DNA from: Hyphomicrobiales bacterium
GTDB taxonomy: Bacteria; Pseudomonadota; Alphaproteobacteria; Rhizobiales; Beijerinckiaceae
Reading direction: 5' to 3'
Length of the DNA stretch: 5,930 nt
Assembly: GCA_003164825.1 (NCBI GenBank)
Contig: PLUH01000265.1
Coordinates: 19,754-25,683 of the forward strand
The translations under genes and the position numbers were made by a program. The notes under the pieces were generated by a model that was not told the DNA's origin, made no database searches, and saw only the letters and a list, made by a program, of their open reading frames with translations. Positions 1 to 5,799 of the stretch are shown here, one piece after another. The stretch's first letter is position 1, and every line of letters begins with the position of its first letter.

Positions 1-74
1 TCGGGCTCCAGGGTCTCGACCGCCGCGCCTTCCAGCTCCATCAATTCGGCGACGAAATCGCGCAATGCGGTCAC
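1..74 (-). CDS. 5' end of an unidentified gene downstream of the SNF2 helicase (partial)
   Basis: Only the first 24 codons lie in the window; the gene continues beyond base 1. It starts with GTG at 74-72 and reads MTALRDFVAELMELEGAAVE and onward, an acidic, helix-prone N-terminus with no stop. A GAGGGAG Shine-Dalgarno at 89-83 sits 8 bases upstream, which supports this start. The start follows the helicase TAG stop (95-93) by 18 bases on the same strand, so the two are very probably co-transcribed and translationally linked. From general recollection, bacterial SNF2 helicases of this type often have a conserved partner protein directly downstream, and this may be that partner. The visible part has no catalytic motif, so I assign no function. 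I am fairly confident that it is a real gene and have no basis for its role. Confidence 0.65.
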   Translation of the reverse strand, partial: MTALRDFVAELMELEGAAVETLEP

Positions 75-92
75 CGTCTGATCTCCCTCGCG

Positions 93-2432
93 CTACGCGG
101 TTTCAAATTCTTCGCCGAACAAAGCGTCGTCGAGCGCCTTGGCGTCGCTGTATAGGGTCCGCGCATCGTCAAGCCGACGGCCAAGCGCATCGAAGGCCTC
201 GGCTTGACCTACCGCGGTCGTCTCCAACCACGCGTCCAAAACCAAATCGGCGAAGTTCCGCTCCTCTTCCAACTCACCGAGAATCGCGCCGGCCTCGCCG
301 ACCACCAACTCAAACATGTTGATCTTTTCGTCGAGCAGCCGCACCACCTGCTCCTCAACCGTTCCGCGGGCGACCAAATTGAACACAAACACGTCGCGGC
401 TCTGACCGATGCGGTCGATGCGTCCGATGCGCTGTTCGATAGCCATCGGATTCCAAGGGATATCAAAGTTGATCAGCGTGTTGCAGAATTGGATGTTGCG
501 GCCCTCGCCACCGGATTCAGTGCATAAAAGCACCGGAACCCGCTCGCGGAAATCGGCGATCGCCGCGTCCTTGGCGGGGCCGCTGAGGCCGCCCTCGAAG
601 CGAGCGAATTCGATGCCTTTCTGGGCGAGCAAGTCCGCCAGGCTGGACATTGTCTCTCGATGATGGACGAAAACGAGCTTCTTCTCATCGGGATTGCGAG
701 CGAGCAATTCAAGCAGCGCCAATTCTTTGCCGCCAGTGCCGAGGGCCGCCCAGCGGGCCGCCAACGCCTGCCAGGTCGGATGACCGTCATGTCGGACGGC
801 AAAACGGGCAATGGCCGCGGATGCTGCAGCGGGCGAGGATCCGGCGGCGCTCAGCAAGTGGTGCGCTACGAGGCGATGGCGGCTCTGTCCATCGTCAGCG
901 ACAAGAGCTCGGATCTGCCCAGCCAACTCCTGATAGGCCGCCTGCTCCCCGGGCGTGGGATCGACGGGGCGGGTGGAGGCGTGGCGACGCGGCAATTTCA
1001 GCGCCACAACCGCCCTGGTGTTGCGGATCATCACGTCGCGCATCAGATCACGCAGCCGCTCCGAGTTAGCCGGCTGACGCGGCTTGCCCGTGGTCATGTA
1101 CGCTGAGCGAAACTCCTTCTGCGTCTTGAAAATGCCGGGCTTGAGCAGGGTCAACAGATTGTAGAGTTCAATGAGGTTGTTCTGCACCGGCGTAGCGGAG
1201 AGCAATACCAGGAAACGCTTGGTCAGGCTGTCGACCAGCTTGTAACTTTGGCTGGCGCGGTCGCGCAGATGGTGGGCTTCATCGACGATCACAAGATCGA
1301 ACGACTGTGCAAGAAGGCGCTCGGCGTGCTCGCGCCGTCGGGCCAGCGCGAGCGAAGCAATGATTCGCGGCGCCGCCCAGAAGCGCTGGGGATCCTCGCG
1401 AAGCAGCGGGTCATGGGTGGTGACGCACGAAATATTGAATTTGGTCTCCAATTCCTCCCGCCACTGTCCCACCAGCGAGGCTGGAACGAGCACCAGCACT
1501 CGCTCAACCATGCCGCGAAGCAAATACTCTTTGAGCACCATGCCCGCCTCGACGGTCTTGCCAAGGCCGACCTCGTCGGCGAGCAGCACACGACCGCGGA
1601 ACTGCTTCAGCACCTTGCGCACGGTCTCGGTCTGATACCAAAAGGTCTCGATGCCCTTGAGGTGAGGCACGCAGAGCAGTTCGTCGAAGCCCTCGGCCAA
1701 GCCGAGGTGGGAGAAACGCTCGCGCAAGATGAACCAACTGCCTTCGCGCTCGGCTTGACTGGTTGCGGCGGCAAGCAGCGGCCTCAGGTCCGAATCGACG
1801 ACTAACGGAATATCGACTTGCAGCCGCTCCAAGGTCGGCATTGCCGGCTGAGCCTCCGGCCGTGCTTGTGCCGGCGGCGGCGCGGCGGATTTGGTCGACA
1901 AAGGACTCTTGGGGTGGCCCTGCACGGGAGCGGGCTTGACCACCGGCTTGAGCGTGCGCGTAGGACGCTCGCGACCCATGATGGCGTCGAGCCTCTCGGC
2001 GAGCCACCGTCGCCGCTCCCAGCCGCCGGGAAACGACCCCATCGCAATGCGCCAATCCGTCAGACGATGGCGCTCCAGCAGCGCCCGCGCCGCGATCAGC
2101 TTCTTCTGGGCCGCGAGCGTGAGCGCCGACAAGAGGTGATAGGGTTCGCTCGCCACGTAGCGCTTGGCATAACGCTTGAGGTAAAGCTGCGCCTTGTCGG
2201 GCCGGCGGTCGAGCAAAGCCGCCATCGCAGCCTGAAATAGAATGATTGGATCCCCTGGGCAGGCTCTTTCCGCCTTTTCGGCCTCGGTAAGAAAGCCCTC
2301 CGTCCGGGCGGGATTGGCAAAAATTTGGGCGAGAGTCTTGGCCCATGTATCGGGATCGGCCAGCGGATCGGGGTTGTCGACCAGTTTCTTGGCAGGATTG
2401 AGCGGCATAGAGGCCCTGAACGGTGGCGACAT
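93..2432 (-). CDS. SNF2/RapA-family DEAH-box helicase with N-terminal TPR-like region
   Basis: Predicted cytoplasmic, ATP-dependent nucleic-acid translocase of superfamily 2, SNF2/HepA type (779 aa from the first ATG). Residues about 40-150 are helical and TPR-like, with repeated Ala/Leu/Tyr spacing. Residues about 155-200 form a Pro/Ala/Lys-rich linker. The motor follows: motif I DEVGLGKT (286-293), motif Ia VLVPAS (314-319), DEAH box VDEAHH (383-388), motif III LSATP (411-415), motif IV LVFVHH (586-591), motif V near TESGGEGRNIQ (638-648) and motif VI QRIGRIDRIGQ (667-677). All core motifs look intact, so an active ATPase is expected. The C-terminal tail (about 690-735) is acidic and helical. 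The start is uncertain: ATG at 2432 has almost no spacer after an AGAGA, whereas ATG at 2408 (MPLNPAKK) has a weak AGGG 5 bases upstream. Family members include RapA and DrmD of DISARM; the N-terminal region here is unlike RapA, and no other DISARM gene is visible. Confidence 0.93.
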   Translation of the reverse strand: MSPPFRASMPLNPAKKLVDNPDPLADPDTWAKTLAQIFANPARTEGFLTEAEKAERACPGDPIILFQAAMAALLDRRPDKAQLYLKRYAKRYVASEPYHLLSALTLAAQKKLIAARALLERHRLTDWRIAMGSFPGGWERRRWLAERLDAIMGRERPTRTLKPVVKPAPVQGHPKSPLSTKSAAPPPAQARPEAQPAMPTLERLQVDIPLVVDSDLRPLLAAATSQAEREGSWFILRERFSHLGLAEGFDELLCVPHLKGIETFWYQTETVRKVLKQFRGRVLLADEVGLGKTVEAGMVLKEYLLRGMVERVLVLVPASLVGQWREELETKFNISCVTTHDPLLREDPQRFWAAPRIIASLALARRREHAERLLAQSFDLVIVDEAHHLRDRASQSYKLVDSLTKRFLVLLSATPVQNNLIELYNLLTLLKPGIFKTQKEFRSAYMTTGKPRQPANSERLRDLMRDVMIRNTRAVVALKLPRRHASTRPVDPTPGEQAAYQELAGQIRALVADDGQSRHRLVAHHLLSAAGSSPAAASAAIARFAVRHDGHPTWQALAARWAALGTGGKELALLELLARNPDEKKLVFVHHRETMSSLADLLAQKGIEFARFEGGLSGPAKDAAIADFRERVPVLLCTESGGEGRNIQFCNTLINFDIPWNPMAIEQRIGRIDRIGQSRDVFVFNLVARGTVEEQVVRLLDEKINMFELVVGEAGAILGELEEERNFADLVLDAWLETTAVGQAEAFDALGRRLDDARTLYSDAKALDDALFGEEFETA

Positions 2433-2979
2433 TCTCTAGTCGCGATTCGGACAGTAGCCAGCGCCGGAGGAACTCGCCAGGGCACTCCATCCGGGTGTGG
2501 CGTCATAGCCCTCGCGTCAACAAGTTTCTTTGCGCACCCTTCAGGCAATCGCCTCCGCGCCGACGACTCTTGAGGGGTCGAATTCTCGCCTCGGTCCCGA
2601 GGCTTGTGCAGCCGAATTTGGAAGCCTGTCGACAGAGACGTTTTGCAGGGCAAAGTGTGAGCTTTACCAGCGTGTCGCGATTCAGCGTTTGCGGACTGCC
2701 CCTCGGCGCCATCCAGTTTCCTGGATGAAATCGCCTCTCTCTCTAAATCCGCGACAAGCCGCCTCGCTTGCCGCGATGGCCATCAGTTTGAATCCCCTCA
2801 GCTCCACCAGATGGTCACGTGAAATGTAGAGTTTCCCGTCAACCGGGTATCGTCGAAATTTCAAAGGGTTGAACGTCCCAATTCGGTTTCCGAACCAAAT
2901 TTCCTGTCACTTCCGCGCTCCTCACCTGAAATCTGCCGAAAGTCTCTGCGCGCAAAATTCCGTTTCACGTCGGGCGATG
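2433..2979. other. Gene-poor region upstream of the helicase
   Basis: About 550 bases with no convincing gene. Several frames stay open for 60-100 codons on both strands, but they lack a good ribosome binding site, have Arg/Ser/Pro-rich translations typical of GC-rich noise, and match nothing I recognise. The helicase promoter should lie here. A TTGACG hexamer occurs on the minus strand near 2515, but I see no convincing -10 box at the right distance. Small inverted repeats occur at 2588-2603 and at 2882-2894 (TTCGG, 3-base loop, CCGAA). Confidence 0.5.
2588..2603. repeat. Perfect short inverted repeat upstream of the helicase
   Basis: GCCTCGG and CCGAGGC (7 bases each) are separated by only TC, giving a near-continuous palindrome. 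No T-run follows on either strand, so it is not a typical intrinsic terminator. It lies about 155 bases upstream of the helicase start and could be a protein-binding site or a chance GC-rich palindrome. Confidence 0.3.
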
Positions 2980-3069
2980 GTCGGTCGCCGCCTCAATAAC
3001 CGGGCGGAGAATTCTCATCAGCCGTTTCGACGACGAGAGCGCGCTATGCTGCGTTATCGCTACCGGCGC
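2980..3069 (+). pseudogene. Remnant of an IS6-family (IS26/IS240-type) transposase
   Basis: A plus-strand frame contains NNRAENSHQPFRRRERAML (2995-3051). This is the highly conserved block near the C-terminal end of the DDE catalytic domain of IS6-family transposases. The Glu of RAENSH (codon 3007-3009) corresponds to the third catalytic acidic residue. The usual continuation (a Leu-Gln-Lys-Phe-type segment, then a His/Asn-rich segment) is replaced by unrelated residues after about 3069. The N-terminal DNA-binding region and the first two catalytic Asp residues are absent upstream. The frame itself stays open from about 2869 to 3210, but its flanks do not resemble transposase. I find no recognisable terminal inverted repeats. 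It is therefore a dead fragment of about 30 codons, on the opposite strand to all the real genes here. Confidence 0.8.
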
Positions 3070-3283
3070 ATTGAGTCCTTCTTCCGCGCGAGGAGTCGCG
3101 GCGAACGGCAACTGCACTTGGCGGCTCTATCGCGAGATGGGGCAGCAACTGCACAGCCCGCAGCCGGTTTTTGCTCCGCCGCTTCGGCGCCAAACCTTGA
3201 TCGTTCTTGACGGCAGAGGTACGTCCGCCAACCCTTCGGCACCCGGATGCGCCCTTTCAGGATTTTGGAGAACCATCACAGCC
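3070..3283. other. Unassigned stretch between transposase remnant and broken pgi
   Basis: About 210 bases with no recognisable gene. On the minus strand a frame of about 48 codons begins at an ATG near 3280 (MVLQNPERAHPGAEGLADV and onward) and ends at a stop near 3135. It has no clear Shine-Dalgarno and I cannot place it in any family. A 10-base direct repeat, GCAACTGCAC, occurs at 3108-3117 and 3145-3154. The stretch is best read as scar sequence left by rearrangement. Confidence 0.4.
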
Positions 3284-3402
3284 CTATCCGCGCCCCGGAT
3301 TGTCAGTGAACAGAGCGCGCAGCGTCAGGGTTTCACCGTCTCGTAATGCGCCTCAAGCGCCCTCCATTCCGGGAGCGTCGTCAGGGTTGGGGCGCCGCTC
3401 AT
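3284..3402 (-). pseudogene. pgi: Truncated, frameshifted glucose-6-phosphate isomerase
   Basis: The intact enzyme interconverts glucose-6-phosphate and fructose-6-phosphate and is usually about 540 aa. Here the frame starts with ATG at 3402-3400 and runs 25 codons (MSGAPTLTTLPEWRALEAHY, then ETVKP) to TGA at 3327-3325. Reading resumes in the next frame from 3328 as LTLRALFTDNPGRG and stops at TAG 3286-3284. Joined, this matches the N-terminal pattern of bacterial Pgi (Trp-x-Ala-Leu-x-x-His, then Leu-x-Leu-Arg-x-Leu-Phe-x-x-Asp/Asn-Pro). It implies loss of one base in the CCC run at 3330-3328. Homology ends near 3287, and none of the Pgi active-site motifs is found in the window. GGAG at 3414-3411, 8 bases before the ATG, and the 16-base gap after tal indicate a former tal-pgi operon. 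A bifunctional Tal-Pgi fusion is known in other bacteria; here the two are separate. Confidence 0.78.
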
Positions 3403-3418
3403 AGCGAAGTCTCCAGTT

Positions 3419-4498
3419 TCATGCGACCAGCGCGCGAGATTTCGTGTCGATCGCTTTCAAGAGATCGTTCCATGACTCGACGAACGACTTCGCTCCCGCC
3501 GCCTGCAGGTCCGCCCCCAGTTTCGCGAGGTCGACGCCTGCCTTGCTGATTGCGGCGAGCGTGTCGGCGGCGTCGGCTCCGTCTTGCGGCAGCACGCCTT
3601 CGAGTTCGCCATGATCGGCGAAGGCCAACAGCGTCTCCTCGGGCATCGTGTTGACCGTGTTGGGGGCCGCCAACGCGCTAATGTAGAGGGTGTCGGGCGC
3701 GGTGGGATCCTTTGTGCCCGTGCTCGCGAACAATAATCGCTGCGCGCGCGCACCGGCGTTTTCGAGACGCTGCCAGCGATCGGAAGCGAGGAGGTCGCGA
3801 TAGGCGGCGTAGGTCGATTTCGCGACCGCGATTCCGAGACGATCGCGAAACTCGGCGGGCAGCTTGTCCATGGTCGCCTTGTCCCACCGGCTCACGAACA
3901 GCGACGCGACAGAGCGGACATCTGGGCTGAGCCCGGCCGCGATCCGCCGCTCCAGCCCGCGCATGTAAGCGTCAACCGAGGCGAGATAATGCTCGCGCGA
4001 GAAGAGCAGCGTGATGTTAACGCTCACGCCGCTGAATGTCGTCTCGTCGATCGCCGATAGACCTTCCTTCGTGCCGGGTATTTTGATGAAGAGGTTTGGC
4101 CGTGCCGCTTCCGCGTGAAGCGACTTTGCCGCCGCGACCGTGCGCTCGGTGTCGTAGGCCAACAGGGGCGACACTTCGAGCGAAACCCAACCGTCGACGC
4201 CGGCGGTGCGTTCATGGATCGGCCTGAACAGGTCGGCCGCGCGCTGCAGATCAGCGATCGCCAGTTTGAAGAACAGGTCTTCGCGAGTCAGGCCGCTTTT
4301 GGTGAGCGCTTGGATGTCTTGATCGTAAGCCGCGCTCTTCGAAATGGCTTGATCGAAGATCGTCGGGTTGGACGTCAGCCCCGTCACCGACAAAGTGTCG
4401 ATGTAGCGCTTCAGCGTCCCCGAGTTTAGGAGTTCGCGCGTGATGTTGTCGAGCCAAAGGCTCTGACCAGAGTCGTGTAGCTTCTGTGTCGGCTTCAT
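3419..4498 (-). CDS. tal: Transaldolase
   Basis: Cytoplasmic enzyme of the non-oxidative pentose phosphate pathway. It moves a dihydroxyacetone unit from sedoheptulose-7-phosphate to glyceraldehyde-3-phosphate, giving erythrose-4-phosphate and fructose-6-phosphate. The product is 359 aa, consistent with the longer bacterial/mycobacterial-type transaldolases. It has the first signature GLTSNPTIF (40-48), VSLEVSP (105-111), the Schiff-base lysine in NLFIKIPGT (Lys139), NITLLFS (161-167), and the late barrel segments LFASTGTKDP (256-265) and LYISALAAPNTVNTMPEETL (271-290). All expected active-site blocks are present, so it should be functional. The start is ATG at 4498, because AAAAGGAG (4513-4506) lies 7 bases upstream; an ATG 14 codons further up has no such support. 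The broken pgi follows after 16 bases. In some relatives tal is fused to pgi, but this gene has its own TGA. Confidence 0.96.
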   Translation of the reverse strand: MKPTQKLHDSGQSLWLDNITRELLNSGTLKRYIDTLSVTGLTSNPTIFDQAISKSAAYDQDIQALTKSGLTREDLFFKLAIADLQRAADLFRPIHERTAGVDGWVSLEVSPLLAYDTERTVAAAKSLHAEAARPNLFIKIPGTKEGLSAIDETTFSGVSVNITLLFSREHYLASVDAYMRGLERRIAAGLSPDVRSVASLFVSRWDKATMDKLPAEFRDRLGIAVAKSTYAAYRDLLASDRWQRLENAGARAQRLLFASTGTKDPTAPDTLYISALAAPNTVNTMPEETLLAFADHGELEGVLPQDGADAADTLAAISKAGVDLAKLGADLQAAGAKSFVESWNDLLKAIDTKSRALVA

Positions 4499-4766
4499 GG
4501 TTGGGCTCCTTTTGATACGTTCGGCGTGAATGCGGGGCAATCGAGTGCGACGAGGTCGCCGATCCGCTCAACTTGGACGTCGGCCCTTTTCGAATCTGGC
4601 TTCCCTGAAGATGTCGAACACACCAGAGTGGTGAAGAGCCGACCGCTCCCCGCAACCGGGAAGGGAGCCAACCCTTACCCCGACCGCTGCGACAGCCCAA
4701 TATTCGTCGACCCAATCGACGCTCGGCTTTAGGTCGCGGGAGATCCGCTCCCCGATGGCGCGATGG
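4499..4766 (-). promoter_or_regulatory. tal leader / intergenic region
   Basis: About 270 bases separate the small Gln-rich gene from tal, long enough to hold a promoter and a leader. The tal ribosome binding site AAAAGGAG is at 4513-4506. A nested hairpin lies at 4645-4668 (GCTC and GAGC outer arms; CCCG, 4-base loop, CGGG inner arms). A 9-base direct repeat, CCGACCGCT, occurs at 4639-4647 and 4680-4688. A small CACCA/TGGTG inverted repeat is at 4621-4633. No T-run follows the hairpin, so a terminator is not clear, and I recognise no known riboswitch. One minus-strand frame stays open across this region but has no start with a ribosome binding site. Confidence 0.4.
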
Positions 4767-4931
4767 TCAGTTGCTTCGAAAGAGCGGCCTGCGCCCAGGG
4801 ACGGGCCGGCGATCCTGTTGAGCGACCGAGACGCTTTGAGGCTGCTGTTCCTGCTGGCGCTGAGTAACCTGATCGGGCTTCGTCTGGTCGGGCGAGTCAT
4901 CGGCATTTGGAGGCGTTTGTTGGTCAGCCAT
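4767..4931 (-). CDS. Small Gln/Pro-rich hypothetical protein (54 aa)
   Basis: A 54-aa, hydrophilic, probably disordered protein. The N-terminal three quarters is rich in Gln, Asp, Pro and Thr (MADQQTPPNADDSPDQ and onward). The end is basic with an aromatic residue, PGRRPLFRSN, a pattern often conserved in short alphaproteobacterial proteins. It has no membrane segment, signal peptide or cysteine. ATG at 4931 is chosen because GAAGGA (4944-4939) lies 7 bases upstream; an ATG 7 codons earlier lacks this. The gene begins 33 bases after the stop of the membrane-protein gene on the same strand, so the two are probably co-transcribed. The function is unknown. The good ribosome binding site and the non-random C-terminus argue that it is real despite its size. 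Confidence 0.6.
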   Translation of the reverse strand: MADQQTPPNADDSPDQTKPDQVTQRQQEQQPQSVSVAQQDRRPVPGRRPLFRSN

Positions 4932-4964
4932 CGGTCTTTCCTTCTTCCACAACCTCGTTGATGA

Positions 4965-5474
4965 TCATGGGCTTCGTTGCTGCGGAGACTTCAACGGGTG
5001 GTCTGCGCTGGCGCTCGATGCTTGGGCGCCAGCGACTTTTATCGATGGGTGAGCGGTCGACGCGGCCCATTGCGCGCCAAACATGCAGGTCATAATGAGC
5101 AGATTGACCAGGATGACGTAAATTACGGCGCGGGAATTCAGCGTGGAGACGCCGCCGGGGAGCTTATTGCTCGACGTAACCGAGGGACTGGCCGCACGCG
5201 GCAGCAGCGCGATGAGACGTGTCGAAACCGTCTCAGGTTCCGGCCCCGTCGGCCGCTGATTCGGGAGCGCTTCGATCAAGGACGTCAATCTCTGCCTGGC
5301 GGTTTGCTGCGGCATCCGGGCCAGTTCGGCTGCCTCCCGCCAAGGGTCGAGGTCGAGCCGCGCCAGCGCGGACAGGACGCTCAGCAGCATTCCATTTTTT
5401 TCCTCGCCTATATGCGCAAAGAGAAAGGCGTCGAACTCCGACCTCGCAGACAAAACCGTCGCAGAATTTTTCAT
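4965..5474 (-). CDS. Predicted single-pass membrane protein, function unknown (169 aa)
   Basis: The first 75 residues are well structured and rich in Leu, Ala and Glu (SEFDAFLFAHIGEEKNGMLL near 12-31, then ALARLDLDPWREAAELARMP near 36-55). This looks like a soluble cytoplasmic helical domain. A polar Pro/Thr/Ser linker (about 72-113) leads to one hydrophobic helix at about 116-137 (VIYVILVNLLIMTCMFGAQW). A short Ser/Ala/Pro tail follows. The expected topology is N-terminus in the cytoplasm and tail in the periplasm. ATG at 5474 (MKNSATV) is preferred because the conserved-looking sequence begins there, but the Shine-Dalgarno is weak; the frame extends 26 codons further upstream without a better start. 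The gene lies between pgm and tal, next to a 54-aa gene. I have seen similar proteins annotated as hypothetical in Hyphomicrobiales and know of no assigned function. Confidence 0.78.
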   Translation of the reverse strand: MKNSATVLSARSEFDAFLFAHIGEEKNGMLLSVLSALARLDLDPWREAAELARMPQQTARQRLTSLIEALPNQRPTGPEPETVSTRLIALLPRAASPSVTSSNKLPGGVSTLNSRAVIYVILVNLLIMTCMFGAQWAASTAHPSIKVAGAQASSASADHPLKSPQQRSP

Positions 5475-5522
5475 GCCGATCACTAAGTTGTCTTGCCCGC
5501 GCCGATCGCAAGGAAAGGGGGC

Positions 5523-5538
5523 AATGCGCGCGCGCATT
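5523..5538. repeat. 16-base perfect palindrome upstream of the membrane-protein gene
   Basis: AATGCGCGCGCGCATT is a perfect 16-base palindrome, extended by near-matching flanks GCA and TGC with one extra T. It ends 48 bases before the predicted ATG of the membrane-protein gene. It could be an operator for a dimeric regulator, or simply an alternating purine-pyrimidine tract of the kind that can form Z-DNA. Confidence 0.4.
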
Positions 5539-5770
5539 TGCCTCGCACTCAAGTTATCGCCCGGTCGCTTGCCGCGTCAGACTCGGAAACTACCTACGAC
5601 GGCGCCGCAGATGAAGCGACCGACTCGGAGGACACGGATGCTCAACGCGCAGGCTCGGTCGGTCCGTGGTCACGCCTTCGGAGTTTCGAACCGCCAATGG
5701 CGGTGCCGCTCGGCTCGGCGACGTTACCCTCGTCAACCCCGAATGAGTATGTTGCCAGGAAAGGGCTTGT

Positions 5771-5798
5771 TCCCGCTCCATGTCGGCAAAGAGCGGGA
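5771..5798 (-). terminator. Hairpin directly after pgm, possible terminator
   Basis: Eight-base arms TCCCGCTC (5771-5778) and GAGCGGGA (5791-5798) pair perfectly around a 12-base loop. The hairpin starts 1 base after the pgm stop codon. On the minus strand it is followed by ACAAGCCC rather than a T-run, so it may act as a Rho-independent terminator only weakly, or may protect the mRNA 3' end. Confidence 0.45.
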
Positions 5799-5799
5799 T

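Larger units (their letters stand above)
5475..5799. other. Intergenic region between pgm and the membrane-protein gene
   Basis: About 325 bases with no credible gene. It contains a hairpin just after the pgm stop (5771-5798), a second perfect inverted repeat ACCGCC/GGCGGT with a 3-base loop (5690-5704), and a 16-base palindrome (5523-5538) close to the membrane-protein start. The promoter of the membrane-protein gene is probably here. I can point to a TTGACG hexamer on the minus strand near 5735 but to no convincing -10 box. One plus-strand frame of about 106 codons crosses the region; it has Arg/Ala/Ser-rich composition and no recognisable content. Confidence 0.45.

Noticed and set aside
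1248..1805. Plus-strand open frame of 185 codons inside the helicase
   Set aside because: It is exactly antisense to the helicase motor coding sequence, whose motifs are unambiguous, and its own translation shows no domain. It is a GC-driven shadow frame.
93..2432. Class 1 DISARM defence system (drmD helicase)
   Set aside because: The helicase is of the same broad family, but no DISARM methylase, drmA, drmB or drmC partner is seen in the window and the N-terminal region differs, so the specific name is not justified.
1504..2490. Minus-strand open frame of 328 codons overlapping the helicase N-terminal half
   Set aside because: It is the neighbouring frame of the helicase gene, with an Arg/Gly/Ala-rich translation and no motif. 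The helicase frame carries the conserved content.
2682..2864. Possible 60-codon minus-strand gene with a TTG start
   Set aside because: It has no good ribosome binding site, a rare start codon and no recognisable family. The translation is not absurd, but I cannot support it as a gene.
2869..3210. A complete 113-aa plus-strand protein containing the IS6 motif
   Set aside because: Only about 30 codons resemble transposase, the start would be a TTG without Shine-Dalgarno, and the flanks are unrelated. It is better called a remnant.
4621..4700. Cobalamin-type or other known riboswitch before tal
   Set aside because: The GC-rich hairpins are suggestive, but I could not find the conserved box sequences of any known riboswitch class.
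4568..4766. Continuation of the small Gln-rich protein by frameshift into a longer protein
   Set aside because: The small protein has a natural basic C-terminus and stop, and the adjacent frame shows no recognisable domain, so there is no evidence of a frameshift.
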